In this document: piece after piece, positions 1-12,410 of the stretch
Numbering within the stretch: position 1 is the stretch's first letter
Layout: each line of letters starts with the position of its first letter
Assembly (NCBI GenBank): GCA_958295665.1
Contig: OY282558.1
Span: forward strand, 133,780,826 to 133,844,825
Source of the DNA: Tipula vernalis
Taxonomy: Eukaryota > Arthropoda > Insecta > Diptera > Tipulidae
Direction: 5' to 3'
Length of the DNA stretch: 64,000 nt
Program-made: the position numbers and the translations under genes
The notes under the pieces: generated by a model
What the model was told of the DNA's origin: nothing
Database searches by the model: none
The model's input: only the letters and a program-made list of their open reading frames with translations

Positions 1-225
1 ACTGCACAGATTATTATAACACCAACTTAAACGCTTATCAGTTTATCACTAACAGACTGTAGGTACAAAATTAATTGTAATAAATTAATATACATTAATA
101 AATTAAAACACAACCGTAAATCCAATAGTCGAGAAAAGAATCTACTTCTTAAATATGGAAGATGGTGGCTTGGCTAGCTTTCAATTCAGCCTTCACTCTG
201 TCCATACTTTACCGATGCGTTATCT

Positions 226-2823
226 GTCTACAGGGGTCAATTTGACCCCAAATAATATTCATCTATATTATATGGATCAATTAAAAAAATTGTATTTGTT
301 TTTATTATTTTTATTATTATTTTATTAAAATAATATAATATTCCTTAAAAATACTCGTATATACATAATAATTCAAAATATTGCATATAGAGATAAACTA
401 AAAACATAAACGGAAATTCACTAATATCTGAAGTCAATATTTATCAAAATGTTGGTGACATGTTTTAGGCAGAGGCATCATCAGATATTACATCTTCATC
501 ATCCGAATCATTTTCGTTTTGATCGATACATTCGGTACATACATTCTGTGTGTGCTTTGCACAACATGGTTTATCACATAAATGACATTTTGTCCTAGTC
601 TTGGCATCGGCGGATCGAGGGCAAAGGTAGCATCTTGAACGTTTCGAAATTGCTGATGTTGTTGTCTTTTCAGGTGGCACAGTGCGTCCTACACCCAACA
701 CACTATTTGGTTGATAGCAATTTTTATATTTTTTTTTAACGCTTGTGGGTTTGACAGGCGCCGTAATATATGTGCTTGAGTCAATTGCATTGCTAAATTC
801 TTTAGAAATAATTTTCTCTCTGAAGCTTTACGATTACCATCAAAAAGTTGAGGATTGGCACACTTATACAAGTTCAACGCTGCTACACCCGCGAGATCCA
901 CCATATTAAAAAATAGGACCATCGGCCACCGTTGGGTTTTTCGCTTACTGGTGTAGGTCCTCACTAGCTTGTCTAGCGTATCAACCCCTCCTTTTGTGGC
1001 GTTGTAGTCCAGGATTATATTCGGTTTATTAGATTTAATGTCAACGCTTCCATCCGTGTGTAGACTTGATAACAAAAGGACGTTCTTATTTGGTTTCGGT
1101 ATATATCTTACTAGCGTCAAATTATCATCAAAGCAAAATTTTGACGAAATTACTTCCCAGTTTTTTACATCTGGTTTACACGTAAATTCTTTTGGTAAAT
1201 CCGGTTTATTTTTGCGAATCGTTCCAATTATTGTTGTTTTTTTCTGTAGTAATTGTTCTGCCAATACGCAACTGGTAAAAAAGTTGTCCATGGTGATTGT
1301 GCGCCCTTTATTGACATACGGCGCAGATAGTCGATGAACTAAATTTAACGCATAATCTCTCGAACGGGGCTCGTTTGGTTGTTTACCTACATAAATTTCA
1401 CCATTCAAAGGGTAGGAATTTTCGCAAAGCCAAAATATTTTAATACCGTATTTGCCGGGCTTTGAAGGTATGTATTGCCGGAATGAACACCTGCCTGAAC
1501 AAGCTGTTCGTCAACAGTTAAGTATCCTGATGGTTTATAAGGCTGTTTTAGATTGGCCAAAAACATATTCCATACATCACGAATCGGGGCTAATTTGTCC
1601 TGTTTCAACCGCTCGGTTCTTGTTTGGTAATTGTCGAATCAAAGAAATCGTAACAATTGTTGCAGCCTCTTTAGGGACATTGTTGCCCGATAAAATGGAC
1701 GATTGTCCAAACAATACAACTCATCCAAACGTTCGTCCCAGTTCTTATGAACCCCAGCGTAAATCAAAATTCCAATTAATGCATACACCTCTACAGAATT
1801 GGTATCGTACCAAATACGACGAACTTTGGGTGACTGGTTGTGCGTATTGTAGAATTGTCTGGCCTTTCGATTTGTTTCCGAAACTATAACATTTATAAGC
1901 GTTTCCGGTATTATTTTTTGAAATGCATGGAGTTGACTTGTTATGTCTTGTGCTGTTCGTCCTGTTAGGCCTTCTCGTTCTCTCATGATTCGGAAATCGC
2001 GTATTTTTGTAGCTTCTGTGGGGTTTGAACTCCATTTACGTTTAAATTTTTTATTCTGAGAATAATACCAAGTGCCTTGCTCTGTAGGTTGTTGATCAAT
2101 ATTAGGTAATTCATTATTTGCATCGGATTCTTGAACATCATGATCAACGGATTCTTCATCATCTACTGAATTATTGAGATACTGATTATTTTCTAGCTCT
2201 ACATCTGCATCCCTATCGCAATCAGAAAACGTAACATCAAAATTATCATCAGCTAATGCATTTTCCTACTCTAATATATCTGGTGTTGTTACATCATCGA
2301 ACAAGTCTCGCAGCTCCTGACTACTTTGCCGTTTTCGTGCCATACTTTTCAATCTATATTATATTATTAAATACCTGCACACAATACGTATCAATATGTA
2401 AATCGTTGGAATTAGATTACTAAAACACTTTCTACATGAAACAAGAAGAATTTATACAAAAGGATTCACTTTTTTCACAAGCAGCTACATGGATTGCAAT
2501 AGCTATTTAGCGACTAGAAATATTTCAATAATTACGTTGAAATTTATAAATCTAACGGTAAAATGTGTCGAAAGTGTGTTACTGCATCGAACAGTATGTA
2601 TGTATGTATGTAAAGAATAGTTAATTTACATTGGTTGTTACCGACGAGTAGCATAATCATGTGTTTCGTTTATAACAATATACATACGGAAAAATGCATC
2701 AATACACAGTAAGTTCACTAAAACCTGTCCAAAAATAAAATAACACAGTTATAGGACGCAAGAAAAATGGTTTGTATGCAAAATATATGTATAAAATTTG
2801 GGGTCAACCTGACCCCAATAGAC
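226..2823 (-). mobile_element. piggyBac-like DNA transposon
   Basis: A transposase relic on the minus strand is bracketed by a 28-bp imperfect inverted repeat at 226-253 and 2796-2823. Each repeat contains the near-palindrome GGGGTCAA...TGACCCC, and 23 of 28 positions match. Palindromes of this kind next to the ends are known in Looper/MER75-type piggyBac elements. I could not find an unambiguous TTAA duplication next to either repeat, so the true outer ends may lie some tens of bases further out. The span of about 2.6 kb fits an autonomous piggyBac element. Confidence 0.75.
465..2343 (-). pseudogene. piggyBac transposase, broken by two stops and two frameshifts
   Basis: The likely start is the ATG at 2341-2343, which opens with MARKRQSSQELRDLF. 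An acidic N-terminal region follows, then the DDE_Tnp_1_7 core, then a cysteine-rich C-terminal domain (residues CYLC...CHLC...CCAKH...CTEC, about 500-640). The three expected catalytic aspartates are visible in VDEQLV (about 1510-1512), MDNFFTS and GGVDTLDK. Breaks seen are a TAG at 2266-2268, a TGA at 1639-1641, a small deletion frameshift near 1495-1505 and a one-base slip in an A-run near 724-732. Frame and family motifs resume after each break. The reaction of the family is cut-and-paste transposition into TTAA. The number of lesions is small for roughly 600 codons, so this copy died fairly recently. Family identity is secure, activity of this copy is not expected. Confidence 0.93.
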
Positions 2824-2986
2824 CAAAATGCGTTTAGTTTCCTTCAATCAATCGTAACTACCACATTAACAAATATTTTCCATATGTTCTTTTTCTATTG
2901 CATATAAAAGACATTAATTGAGGCTATCTCTGTCCGTCGAACGATTTTAATTACAAAATATGTGATTTTTTTCGGTTTAAAAGTGA

Positions 2987-3007
2987 CTGGGGTCAATTTG
3001 ACCCCAG
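2987..3007. repeat. Perfect 21-bp GGGGTCA palindrome
   Basis: The stretch CTGGGGTCAA-T-TTGACCCCAG is a perfect palindrome around one base. It repeats the motif found in both inverted repeats of the neighbouring piggyBac-like element, about 165 bp beyond its right end. It may mark the end of a second related element or a MITE, or the true outer end of the first. Confidence 0.7.
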
Positions 3008-6000
3008 TGGACAGAGAGAAGGTTACAAATTTTGTAATTTTGTGCTTGCCGGTATCGAAATAATGTTTGAAAGCTTTCTTCAAAACGGTAACCAAATGTC
3101 GAAGTTTCAAGAAAAAAGAAAATATTTTGGATTTCTTGAATTTCGTTTTACACACACAATCAGTAGAGTATATTATGACTTTTGCACTTTGAAATATTTC
3201 AACTTCGCCTTTTTGAGTAGGTACTGTATAATTGTAAATTTTCAAAAATTATGTATTTGAGTATGTCACTGAAATCGTAGCTTGAACTATTAAAATCCGA
3301 TTATAACGTACAATATCCAAGAATTCAAGACTTAAATATTCAAAATAATACGATTAGAACGTAAAGCTCTTTGTACTTTTTCAAATAAATATTTTTATCA
3401 TTAAATGGTAAATCATTGTAAAACAATATTTCTAGTATTATGATGTATGATAAATAATAATAATCATAATATATTGCACATAAAACAAAATAAAAAGCTT
3501 TTCAATTGAAAAATTATACTCGAAAGTTATTTTTTAAATTAAATAAAATTTTACTTATTATTTTTATTTTTTTTTAATAAATTTCCAATAATAAATATTT
3601 TATATTGAAAAAAAAGTTTATGGACTGTAAAATATTGTTTACAAACATATACATATATACATACTTGTATAGTATATGCTTTAAATTTAAGCAGCAATGA
3701 TTTAACAAAATCGCTTTTTTGTATGTTGTGCTTTCGTAATATTTATTTATTTTTCTTGTATTAATAATAATAATAATGATATGAATCATAATCTAAACGA
3801 AATATTATTACATGGAAGTTATGCTTTTTTTTTGTGGTGTGCAATTTTGTTGCTGTAGATATTTCGATTTTATTCCAATATAAGTATATTCATCTAGAAG
3901 ATTTATAAGAATATTATCTAAAAAAAAAAAAAATATTTTAAAATGGCGTACTATTGTCTGGGGTGTTTGGTATTGATTGAGATTTAGAAAAGAATGAGAT
4001 GATTCTTAAAATTTATGGTTCATTTAATAATGTGAAACTGTGGTCAATACACCACAATTCATTGTAAACTTTTTGTTTAGAAATAATTGAAACAGAGTGT
4101 AAGTATCAAATATTTAAAATCATTCTGAACCGAAAGCTCAATGCGAAAAAGATAAGGACGTTTTGTTATTTATGAATTTTCAAAGGAACTACGATGCTTT
4201 ATTGAATGATCTTCTATACTTTAAACCAAAATGATCATGCATTAAATTTTTACAATAAAACCAAACTCTAAACTTACTTTAAAAAATGAACTTTTGAAAA
4301 TTGGAAATAGCTGCACTCAGCCAACTTTATAACAACCCCTTTTATCTCGTTAAAATCATGCAAATCTGATGTTTGATAATACCGCAGGCTTCAAAGTCTT
4401 CATTGTGCGCCAGACTGAACATTGAAACTAATCAGAATTAGTGTGGCTTTTTTAGAGCGGTGTACAAATAGAACTTACCCGCTGTATTTTTATACGGTTT
4501 GTTATATGTATTATTTCTCCTACTGAGAACCTACGCAAACGATTCTGCAATACGTCTGCAATAAAAATACCACGGTTTCATTGTAAATATTCGAAATTGG
4601 TCGTCAAAAAATTTATTCATGCTTGATTTACATGAGTCCCGTCGCCTCATCATCTTTCAATTGAAAAAGAATACCGTCAATTACAGCTCCATCTATCATG
4701 AATAGAAACAAATGTTTTTTTCAAATCCTACATATTTTTAGCCTTATAGAATCCGAATCTGCCATAAAAAATAGGGGTTCATATTTTAGTTTCAAAGTTA
4801 TCCCTTGCCCCACCTACAAGGAGGAGGGGGCGGGTACCAATTTTAACACTAATGTATTTCCCATACGGAATAATTTAATTTTGATCTTAACATTTTTTTT
4901 GTAGAGTGCTTATTTTCCGAGATATTTGAGTGTATCAAGTTAAAAAAATCACCCGGTATATTGTTTTTGCGTCACCGGTGGCAGCTATCTTCTATCACAA
5001 CAATAAATTACAAAAAAGTAAACTAAATGACATTTTCCAGTTCGATTATGCGCACTTGATGGAATTTAGTTTCTCTCTAATATTCATTGGCTGGGATACG
5101 ACGAGAGAACTTCCTAAAATTATCTTGTTTAATTTTAATTGGTTTGTCTGCAGCCTTTACGAGATCAATCAAACAACCAGATATAACAGCACAATTTTTT
5201 TGCTGTAGCCACGGTGAAAAATGTAATAATCTTCTGTGTTTGATTAACTATAAAAAGCCGAAAAATTTCCTGAATTTTAAAGCTATTTGTGGGGGCTTTC
5301 TTCTGTTGTGAACTCTCTGTTGTCTACACGGAGTTGTGTGCATCGATGTGGAACTTGAAGAGAAGAAGAATTTCTCTAGGCGATTTTTTTTTTGTAATGA
5401 TTCATACCATTTACTGTGAATTAACCTTGCCATTATAGATAGGTTAGGGTTCTTCATATGCAGCTCTTCAGCTTAACTTGCGTGCGCCTGGCCGTCACAT
5501 TTGACTATTTTACTAAAAATATAATATTGAGAGTTCTGCTCTATGCTCAACTTTCTACACAACCTTCTAAATTTAATTATTGATGTCTTCACCACATCAG
5601 TATCGCACAAATATTCTCGGAAATTTGAATCTTACAGATGGCATCATCGTATCGTTTCAGGGACTCCATGAAATCAACTAATACATAAGTAAATAGAATT
5701 TATTGTAGCAACTAGTGCTCCATTTTTCATACTTTTCTCAAAAATAATTTTAACCAATAGCACACAGAGGATAACACTTTCTCCATCTCCTTTTATTATG
5801 CTCCGTGTGCGATGCGAGTAACTGAGCGTTAGTTTATTATTCAGATTTGTGCGCCCGACAATCTTTGGGGGCCCACCATTGTCTAATAAAGATTCAATTC
5901 GAAGGTTATCTAGTAAAACTTTTTACTTTGTTATCTTATTTTATCTCAATTATCTACAACTATTTAACTCTAATAATTATTGATCCATTCGATTGTTCCA

Positions 6001-7689
6001 TTAAGTTGACTCCAATTGACAAGAGTGGCTCATTCAACCAGACTGAACTGTGCGATGAAAAGTCATGTCAGTATTACTTGCCTAAATCTTAAAAGTCCCT
6101 TTCTAAACTGATGTTTAAAAATCATGAACATTTCGAGGTCTGTCTTTTGTCGGTCGGTGGTTAACTTTATGTGCATGCAAGTTACAATGGTACCTCACAC
6201 TATTTTAATATTATATCTTTTAACTTTCGCCTTTAACTAAGTGCCAAGGACATTTTGTAAATAGTTTATTTTTCCATAGTTATATTGTCGTTGTGAAAAA
6301 AATAGTGTATAAATATAAATCATTTTTTTTTTTTGGAAGGGAGGTAAAATCCCGAAAATCTAACTCCCTCAAATAAGAAAATCTCGATGGCCTACAAAAA
6401 TCGCTAGGATATAAAATGACGATAATGCAAAATCCTGAGAGCACAAAATCCTTAGGATACGAAGTTCCGAAATCCGGAAATCCATTTACCCCGATTTTTT
6501 TATTTTATTTTATTTTTTCAAAATGGCTTTTTGTTCCTTCTAACTTTGAAATGTTGCTTTGTCTTAATTTAAATATTTTATTTTATTATACTGAATTAAA
6601 TCGTTTGTGTTCTTTTCTAAAATAAAGCATTCATTTGTTCCTTATTTCTTTCAAAAAATCAGAATACCATAATCCCACGAAATCTCGAATCTATAATGGT
6701 TTTCGGCCAATACCAAGGGAATCTCATGAAATTTTAGCGGATATTCATAATTAAAGTACACATATGGTATACATATATTTAGAAAATTATAGTTAGATGT
6801 TTGCCGATAGAAGAAAATTTTGAGATACCTTCTTAGACATGCTTAAGATCCAATTTTTCAAGTTTTCAATATGTAAACCCAATATGAAATTTTTGCGGGT
6901 GAACATGATTAAAGTACATTAATAGAAAATTTAGGTCAGATGTTGGCGAATGAAGGAAAATTTTGATATGTCGATTTTCTTAGACATGGATAAGATTACA
7001 TTTTTAAATTGCCAAACAGTGTAATAGATTAACGGTATTAGTCGTTAGTATGTTTATGGGCATTCATTTTGCGAAAGCCCAAATAGTTTAAATCTTGAGA
7101 AATTTTGTGAGTTTGGATTCTTAAAGTTCAAATATTTGATTTGAATGAAATTCCTTTTATAATAAATTCGCCCGAATTAATATTCGCACTTCATTCGCAT
7201 TTAAATTCAAGATTTTGCTGATCCTAACAATTAGTTGGTTCGGATGGAATTCCTTCAACACATATTTATATTCACCCGCTTCTCAATTCAATGTATGTGC
7301 ACGGCGATTAACGACACAGTATTATTAACAACAAGCACCAATAACCAATTTGCGCTTTATGATTAGCATTATTATTATTATTAGAGGGTCATGCGAGCGA
7401 TCAGCCACCTCAAAGTGCTGGACCCGGCTTAATTATCCGTCCAGTCAATATCCCGGTACGTTAAACATACTATCTGGGTTTATTGCTCTCTCTCCTAGAT
7501 GTTTACTACAGCATTTAGTTCCGCTAGAAAGACGGTAGCATTAGTGCCCAAGGACTTCGAGGGGGTTCTCCCACTCCCGTTTATTCCTACTCCTGCCCTG
7601 TATTCCGTTTGATTTTACTCTTACGAGTTGCTGGGAATTGCTAATCGGATGTAGGTCACCCAGCTTTACTACAGGAAGGCTAAATAAAA
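3008..7689. other. AT-rich intergenic DNA, no gene recognised
   Basis: I see only short, low-complexity open frames, homopolymer runs and scattered AATAAA-like stretches. No frame shows a protein motif I recognise. A GC-richer patch at about 5760-5890 resembles retroviral LTR or primer-site sequence but could not be supported. Confidence 0.6.
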
Positions 7690-7990
7690 CTGTAGGGTGC
7701 CTGGTATTCAGTGTCCGCATATGCTGTTCCACCTTAGATTAGGGTTTTTGTCAAGGTTTTCTCCTTTAACGCCGTACTTTAGCCTGTGGCAAATGGCCAA
7801 AAATGTGCCAAATGACCTTAGTTACCAGTGGTTGCCACGAGGAGGTAGCACGTACACTTGCGAGTTGTGAACAGGTTACCCCTTACACAATTGTACCAAT
7901 CACGCAGCTGCCTAATGACAAGACCAGAACAGCTCACGTGATGCGCACCCTACTGGAAGGTTACGGAACTGGTAGATTAATCTACTCAAC
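7690..7990. repeat. GC-richer dispersed repeat, copy 1
   Basis: This patch is clearly less AT-rich than its surroundings and carries no convincing frame. It shares a series of short blocks, in the same order and orientation, with 38530-38740. Examples are GGTGCCTGGTATTCAG against GGCACCAGGTATCTGAA, and ACGAGGAGGTAGCACG against ACGTGGAGGTAGCTCG. I infer a diverged repeat family, possibly an untranslated part of a LINE. The related-looking GC-richer sequence may extend left to about 7380. Confidence 0.5.
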
Positions 7991-8360
7991 TTTGGTCCCC
8001 CTCCAATAGACGCCAAATCACCATAATTGGAACTAACTTCATTCGTTTTCATTTTCTATCCTAAACCAACAAGTTACCCAGGAACTGAATTATTAATGTT
8101 CATATGTAAACAATTTACACATTCAGTTTTACTTCTGGTTCGATGTCTCGACGAATATCTCGCTGCTCCAATTCAATCATTTTAGGTAGAGATTTTATTT
8201 CACATAAATATCGTCTCAGGTTAATTATTCATCTCAGGTAAGCACCGGTCTAAGGTTAATGTTCGTCTGAGGTCATTGTTCAACTCGAGTAAATATATTG
8301 GCATTATTGGTAATTATTCATCTCGAAGAGTTTTGTCTGGAGTGTCGGAAATAATTATTG

Positions 8361-8657
<297 letters not shown>

Positions 8658-9071
8658 CCCTGTTCATTTTGTGGGGTGTTTTTTATCTTTTTTGTGATTC
8701 ACCTGGGATTGATTCCGTATCTAAATAAAATGATTTTGCCCATTTAAGGACATTTTTTCGATGTAATTTAGAGGTTGTCACAGTCAATTTTTCATGAAAA
8801 CTTAGAAATGACGACCCCACTTCCTATTGACTCGAAACTTATGGCCGATTATTTGGTAAATCCGGTCTGATGACAATGGTTTCTTACAAGAAACTTTATT
8901 GAAGTTACAAGAAACAATAATGAAGCTTAAATTATGACAAAAAGAACAAACAAACGATGTTTCAACCAGTGTTTGAAACTTCACAAACTATCGTAATAAA
9001 TTACGAAAAAATTATTGTTTTTTATAATAATTGTTTCTAATAATAACAATTGTTTTTAATCATAATAAAAG

Positions 9072-9456
9072 TATGATTTTAATACGAGTATGTTCCGAAG
9101 ATTGTAAGAGAATTCAATCCAGTTTCGAACTTATGAGCTTATGATTATGAAAAAATCATAAGCTCATCAGTTCGTCATTCATCTCATACCACAATTTACA
9201 TTCTATATATACAGAATGTACTGTGCGTTAAGTATTAGCGAATCATAACTAATACAGATGAATTCTCTTACAATTTTTCTTCTTCACAATATTCACACAG
9301 CTCTATTTCTGTGTACGCTAATTTTTACTTTATTAATTTTTTGTTGAATATTAATTATGATGAAAAGATTGATTTTTTCATAATCATAAGCTCCTTAGTT
9401 CGAAACTGGATTGAATTCTCTTACAATCTTCGGAACATATTCGTATTAAAATCATA
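9072..9456. mobile_element. Inverted-repeat element (MITE-like), 385 bp
   Basis: Two 86-bp arms at 9072-9157 and 9371-9456 are inverted copies differing at only a few positions. They share GTTCCGAAGATTGTAAGAG and GGATTGAATTCTCTTACAATC (read on opposite strands). The left arm ends in its own small hairpin (GCTTATGATT...AATCATAAGC). The 213-bp interior has no coding potential. The architecture fits a non-autonomous inverted-repeat transposon. I did not find a convincing target duplication. Confidence 0.75.
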
Positions 9457-9593
9457 TAATTAAATAAATAGAATTACGTCTATTAGTCAGTTTCGTTGAA
9501 TTACTGTTCGTAAATACTAATATACTTCTCGTGTTAATTGAAACACAATTAAAATGATCTAACCACCGGTAGCATATTAGATATTACATGAAT

Positions 9594-9626
9594 TAATTAA
9601 TATTCAACAAAAAATTAATAAAGTAA
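9594..9626. repeat. Second inverted copy of a 30-bp AT-rich block
   Basis: The block ATTAATATTCAACAAAAAAT at 9596-9624 is the inverted complement of sequence at about 9327-9358, inside the neighbouring inverted-repeat element. This suggests that nested inversions or a larger foldback structure reach to about 9626. Confidence 0.6.
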
Positions 9627-9712
9627 TAATAAAAGTCTTTCTTGAATTATTTTTAGTAATAACAGTTTTTCTAGAATTATTTCTCATAATAACAGTTTTT
9701 GTTCAACTAAAT
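9626..9712. repeat. Short tandem repeat, period about 30 bp
   Basis: About 2.7 imperfect units share TAATAACAGTTTTT and GAATTATTT. It lies just downstream of the transposase relic at 9751-11262. Confidence 0.6.
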
Positions 9713-9750
9713 TACAGAATACGCGCAGATTTAAATCCTAATTTCAAATT

Positions 9751-11262
9751 TTATTTCTTATTACTCGCACAAACGTTCCTATGGTGAGCTACGGTGTTGT
9801 ACAAATACTGTTGTTGTTCTTCACTCCTGCCTGCGAGACCATTGAATTCTTGAGCTAGAGAAATTGATCGCTCCGCGAAATCATTGACGAAATTTAGTTC
9901 AGAAATTTTTTCACGAGCTTGAAGATAAGATGCGCGATTTTTCCAGGACGCCGGGTCAGAATTCAGAAATTCCATATTAATATCATAGCTAGTAAAAAAG
10001 TTTCTCGTATTTGAATTTATAAAATCGTGAATTTGATGGCTATGGATGTCACGATTATTATGTTTTAAAAATGTATTCCCCTCATTAGGTACGGTGATTG
10101 CTCTCAATTTTTCGCACATCTTCATTCTCATCGATCTAGGTATTCTGTCATCAAAAAATGATAAGGCAGCCAAACTCTCGTGCAAATACGAAAGGTGTTT
10201 TGAAAATTGGTTAACTGTCGCCAGTGAAATTTGTTTATTTATCGTTCTATAATTAGTGAGCTCCTTAAGTAGGCACAGGTCATGGCGCGAAACGGGCACT
10301 CTCACATCTCCAGTATCGAACATAAATTTTGACAATGAAAAAATTGAATTCTCGTATGGCATGGACTTCGGTCGGTTCCAAAAAAAATTGATTTCTCAAC
10401 AGGTATATTTTTAATGAGTAAATCAATTTGGCCATCCATCGAGCTCGATGAATAGCACCAGGCGGGCGAATAACTATCGCGGAATTCAGATCTTCACCGT
10501 CAAATAATAGGCAAAGTTGCAGTAACTCCGAGTAATCTGCTCGAGCATGATTAAATTTCAGGTGCTCCTCTACAACGAGCTTGTTTGACGTCTTATTTCT
10601 GTCACACGATCTCTTAATTGGTCGTCCAGGATTGCTGACTTATACTCCTCTCGGGATATTCCTTCAGAATCCCACTCCTTCCTAAATCTCGCAAATAGTT
10701 GGATATTTGGGCCAATTGACTTTTCAAATAAAGTATTGAATGCAGCCGATGCTATGAGCTCCAAAACGTGGTATCTACAAGCGAAATAAAAAAGTCTTTT
10801 CCCCAAAAGTCTTTCCCAACGTACGCAAGCTCCCTTTTAACGCCCAGTGTTGTTTGAAGTCGTATCAAAACACATTGCATTTATATTTCGAGCTAAGTTG
10901 TGTTCTTGAATCAAATTATTTAAGTTGTCCGCCATGACTTCACCTGTTCCTGACGGTATCTTTGAGATTCCAAGAATTTGCTCGATCCGAAACCCAGTTA
11001 CAATGACCGCCATTCTATCCACTTTTCCCCGCTGTTCGTTATCGTTCATAATTTTTCCATCCCAATGAATTGCTAAAAAAACAATTTGTGTGAAATCCCT
11101 CTATTATAAATCGTGTTAATTCTTCTCGTTCTTTCATACGATGTCTTTTAATTGTGCAAGATACCTCGTCTATCGAATGGCCGAAAGCGGACGCCGCTGT
11201 TCTGACAACGTATGCCATTTGACCATTTGATAATTTTGCGCGATCGTCAAAAGTTTAGTTTG
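9751..11262 (-). pseudogene. RNase H-fold, hAT-like transposase relic
   Basis: Reading leftwards on the minus strand, related frames follow each other. An N-terminal part (about 11262-11090) holds AYVVRTAASAFGHSIDE. Then comes FLAIHWDGKIMNDNEQ and CFDTTSNNTGR (about 10840-11080), then KRLFYFACRYHVLELIAS (about 10750-10803), then a C-terminal helical region ending at 9751. The order matches a protein family I know from aphids, Hydra and other animals as uncharacterised RNase H-like proteins related to hAT transposases. Lesions seen are an in-frame TAA at 10837-10839 and frameshifts near 11080 (T-run), 10580 and 10285. Upstream boundary and terminal repeats were not found. The hAT link is from memory of the family and is moderate. 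The relic status is clear. Confidence 0.65.
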
Positions 11263-11672
11263 AATAGTCTTCTGAGGGACACAGCATAAATAAATATTAA
11301 TTGCCGATGTAAAATATCGCTTGCTAAATTTAACTTTAGTTTTACTATTGTACCAGAGATGTATTTAGTTGTTTTCAGAACATTACGAACAACAATTATT
11401 TAGTTACAAAATTTTCACACGTTTTTCTTTTGTTTTGCTTTTTTACAATTTTGGAATTTAAAATTTTTCCAGGAGGTAATTTTTAGTTCGATTTTACCAA
11501 ATTTGTGCTGCCATCTATGTAATGTTTATTGACTTAATAACCACACGATTTGCAGTAAGCTTTTATTCCAAATTGACCAGAATGCTTTGTTGTGAAAATT
11601 TTATAAATTTTTGTTGAAATAAACTTATTATTAGAAAAAAATGAAAACGATTTTCTTAACCGATATTCATAT
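11263..11672. other. AT-rich spacer
   Basis: About 400 bp between the hAT-like relic and the Gypsy LTR. I see no frame or repeat that I can name. It may contain the 5' end of the transposase relic. Confidence 0.5.
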
Positions 11673-12129
11673 TGTTACGTTTTTGCCTTGTCACTCAAAG
11701 TTCGTATCACTGGATTGTGAATAAAAACAAAATAAATTCAATTTATTACCAACGAATTTATTTATTTCACACAAAAATTATAACAACACTATTTACTAAC
11801 GATAATTCACAAAATCACTTTATTTAATTTTTACACAATTTTATTAATCACTTATAATTTTTATTTACACTAAAACACTTTTTAAATCACTTTTTAATTT
11901 CTTTTAATCTTCACACTATCGCTTACCAAATACTAATAATCCAATTCGACTTCGTTCGCCTTTTTATATATACAAACCAAACTTTTAGAAAGATCATGAC
12001 TTTTCTAGTTAGAATAGTGTAGAAACAATTGTGTAACAATTTTTATCATGGAAAATTCCATTTTAGTACAGTTAAACATTGAGCTATTCATTTAACTTCT
12101 TCTATTACATACTAGGTGTCACCATCACA
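11673..12129 (-). repeat. Gypsy LTR (3' LTR of a minus-strand element)
   Basis: A 457-bp LTR begins TGTGATGGTGACACC at 12129 (minus strand) and ends ...ACGTAACA at 11673, so it has TG...CA boundaries. A purine-rich tract (GAGGGGTAG) sits immediately upstream on the minus strand, as expected for second-strand priming. It is homologous to the LTRs at 13657-13830 and 13843-14324, and carries TATATAAAAAGGCGAA at about 11960-11975 as a candidate core promoter. Confidence 0.85.
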
Positions 12130-12410
12130 CTACCCCTCAGCAAAGCCTGTTCGTCCCGAACAGGACCGAAATCACCTCCTCTGTACAGGGCCAGCCTGTC
12201 CAAATGCACCACCTTTGATTTACCTCCATGTCCCTTTCTTGTCCTGTAGGGTGCTGTCCATGTAGGCTGCACTTTTGACTACGAACCCTTCTTCCATTGT
12301 AGAACGCAGTTCCGTTTCAGCCGCTTTTCGTCAAATCTTCCGCCGTTGGCTTGTTTGCCATACTGATCCCTTATCCAGTCATCGGACACTAGCACTCCTC
12401 TTCGCACAAC
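12085..12410 (-). pseudogene. Gypsy integrase C-terminus, internally deleted
   Basis: The frame that runs into the LTR contains SKVVHLDRLALY, the usual C-terminal signature of Gypsy-type integrases, and continues in frame a few codons into the LTR before a stop. Upstream, a stretch including DDWIRDQYGKQAN matches the end of the integrase core but is out of frame and joined by deletions. Reverse transcriptase, RNase H and most of integrase are missing between this fragment and the protease at 12389-12860. Confidence 0.7.

Noticed and set aside
1038..1889. Plus-strand frames of 99 and 145 codons
   Set aside because: They are antisense shadows of the piggyBac transposase.
2895..3260. Opposed 116- and 72-codon frames as small genes
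   Set aside because: Composition is AT-driven with no motif, and the two overlap on opposite strands.
5760..5890. Possible LTR end with primer site (GTGCGCCCGACAATC and GGGGGCCCACC)
   Set aside because: I found no second copy in the window and no adjacent retroelement frame, so the resemblance is not enough.
3574..6625. Several 60-90 codon frames as host genes
   Set aside because: They are short, rich in Phe, Ile, Asn and Lys as expected from AT-rich DNA, and lack motifs or splice structure.
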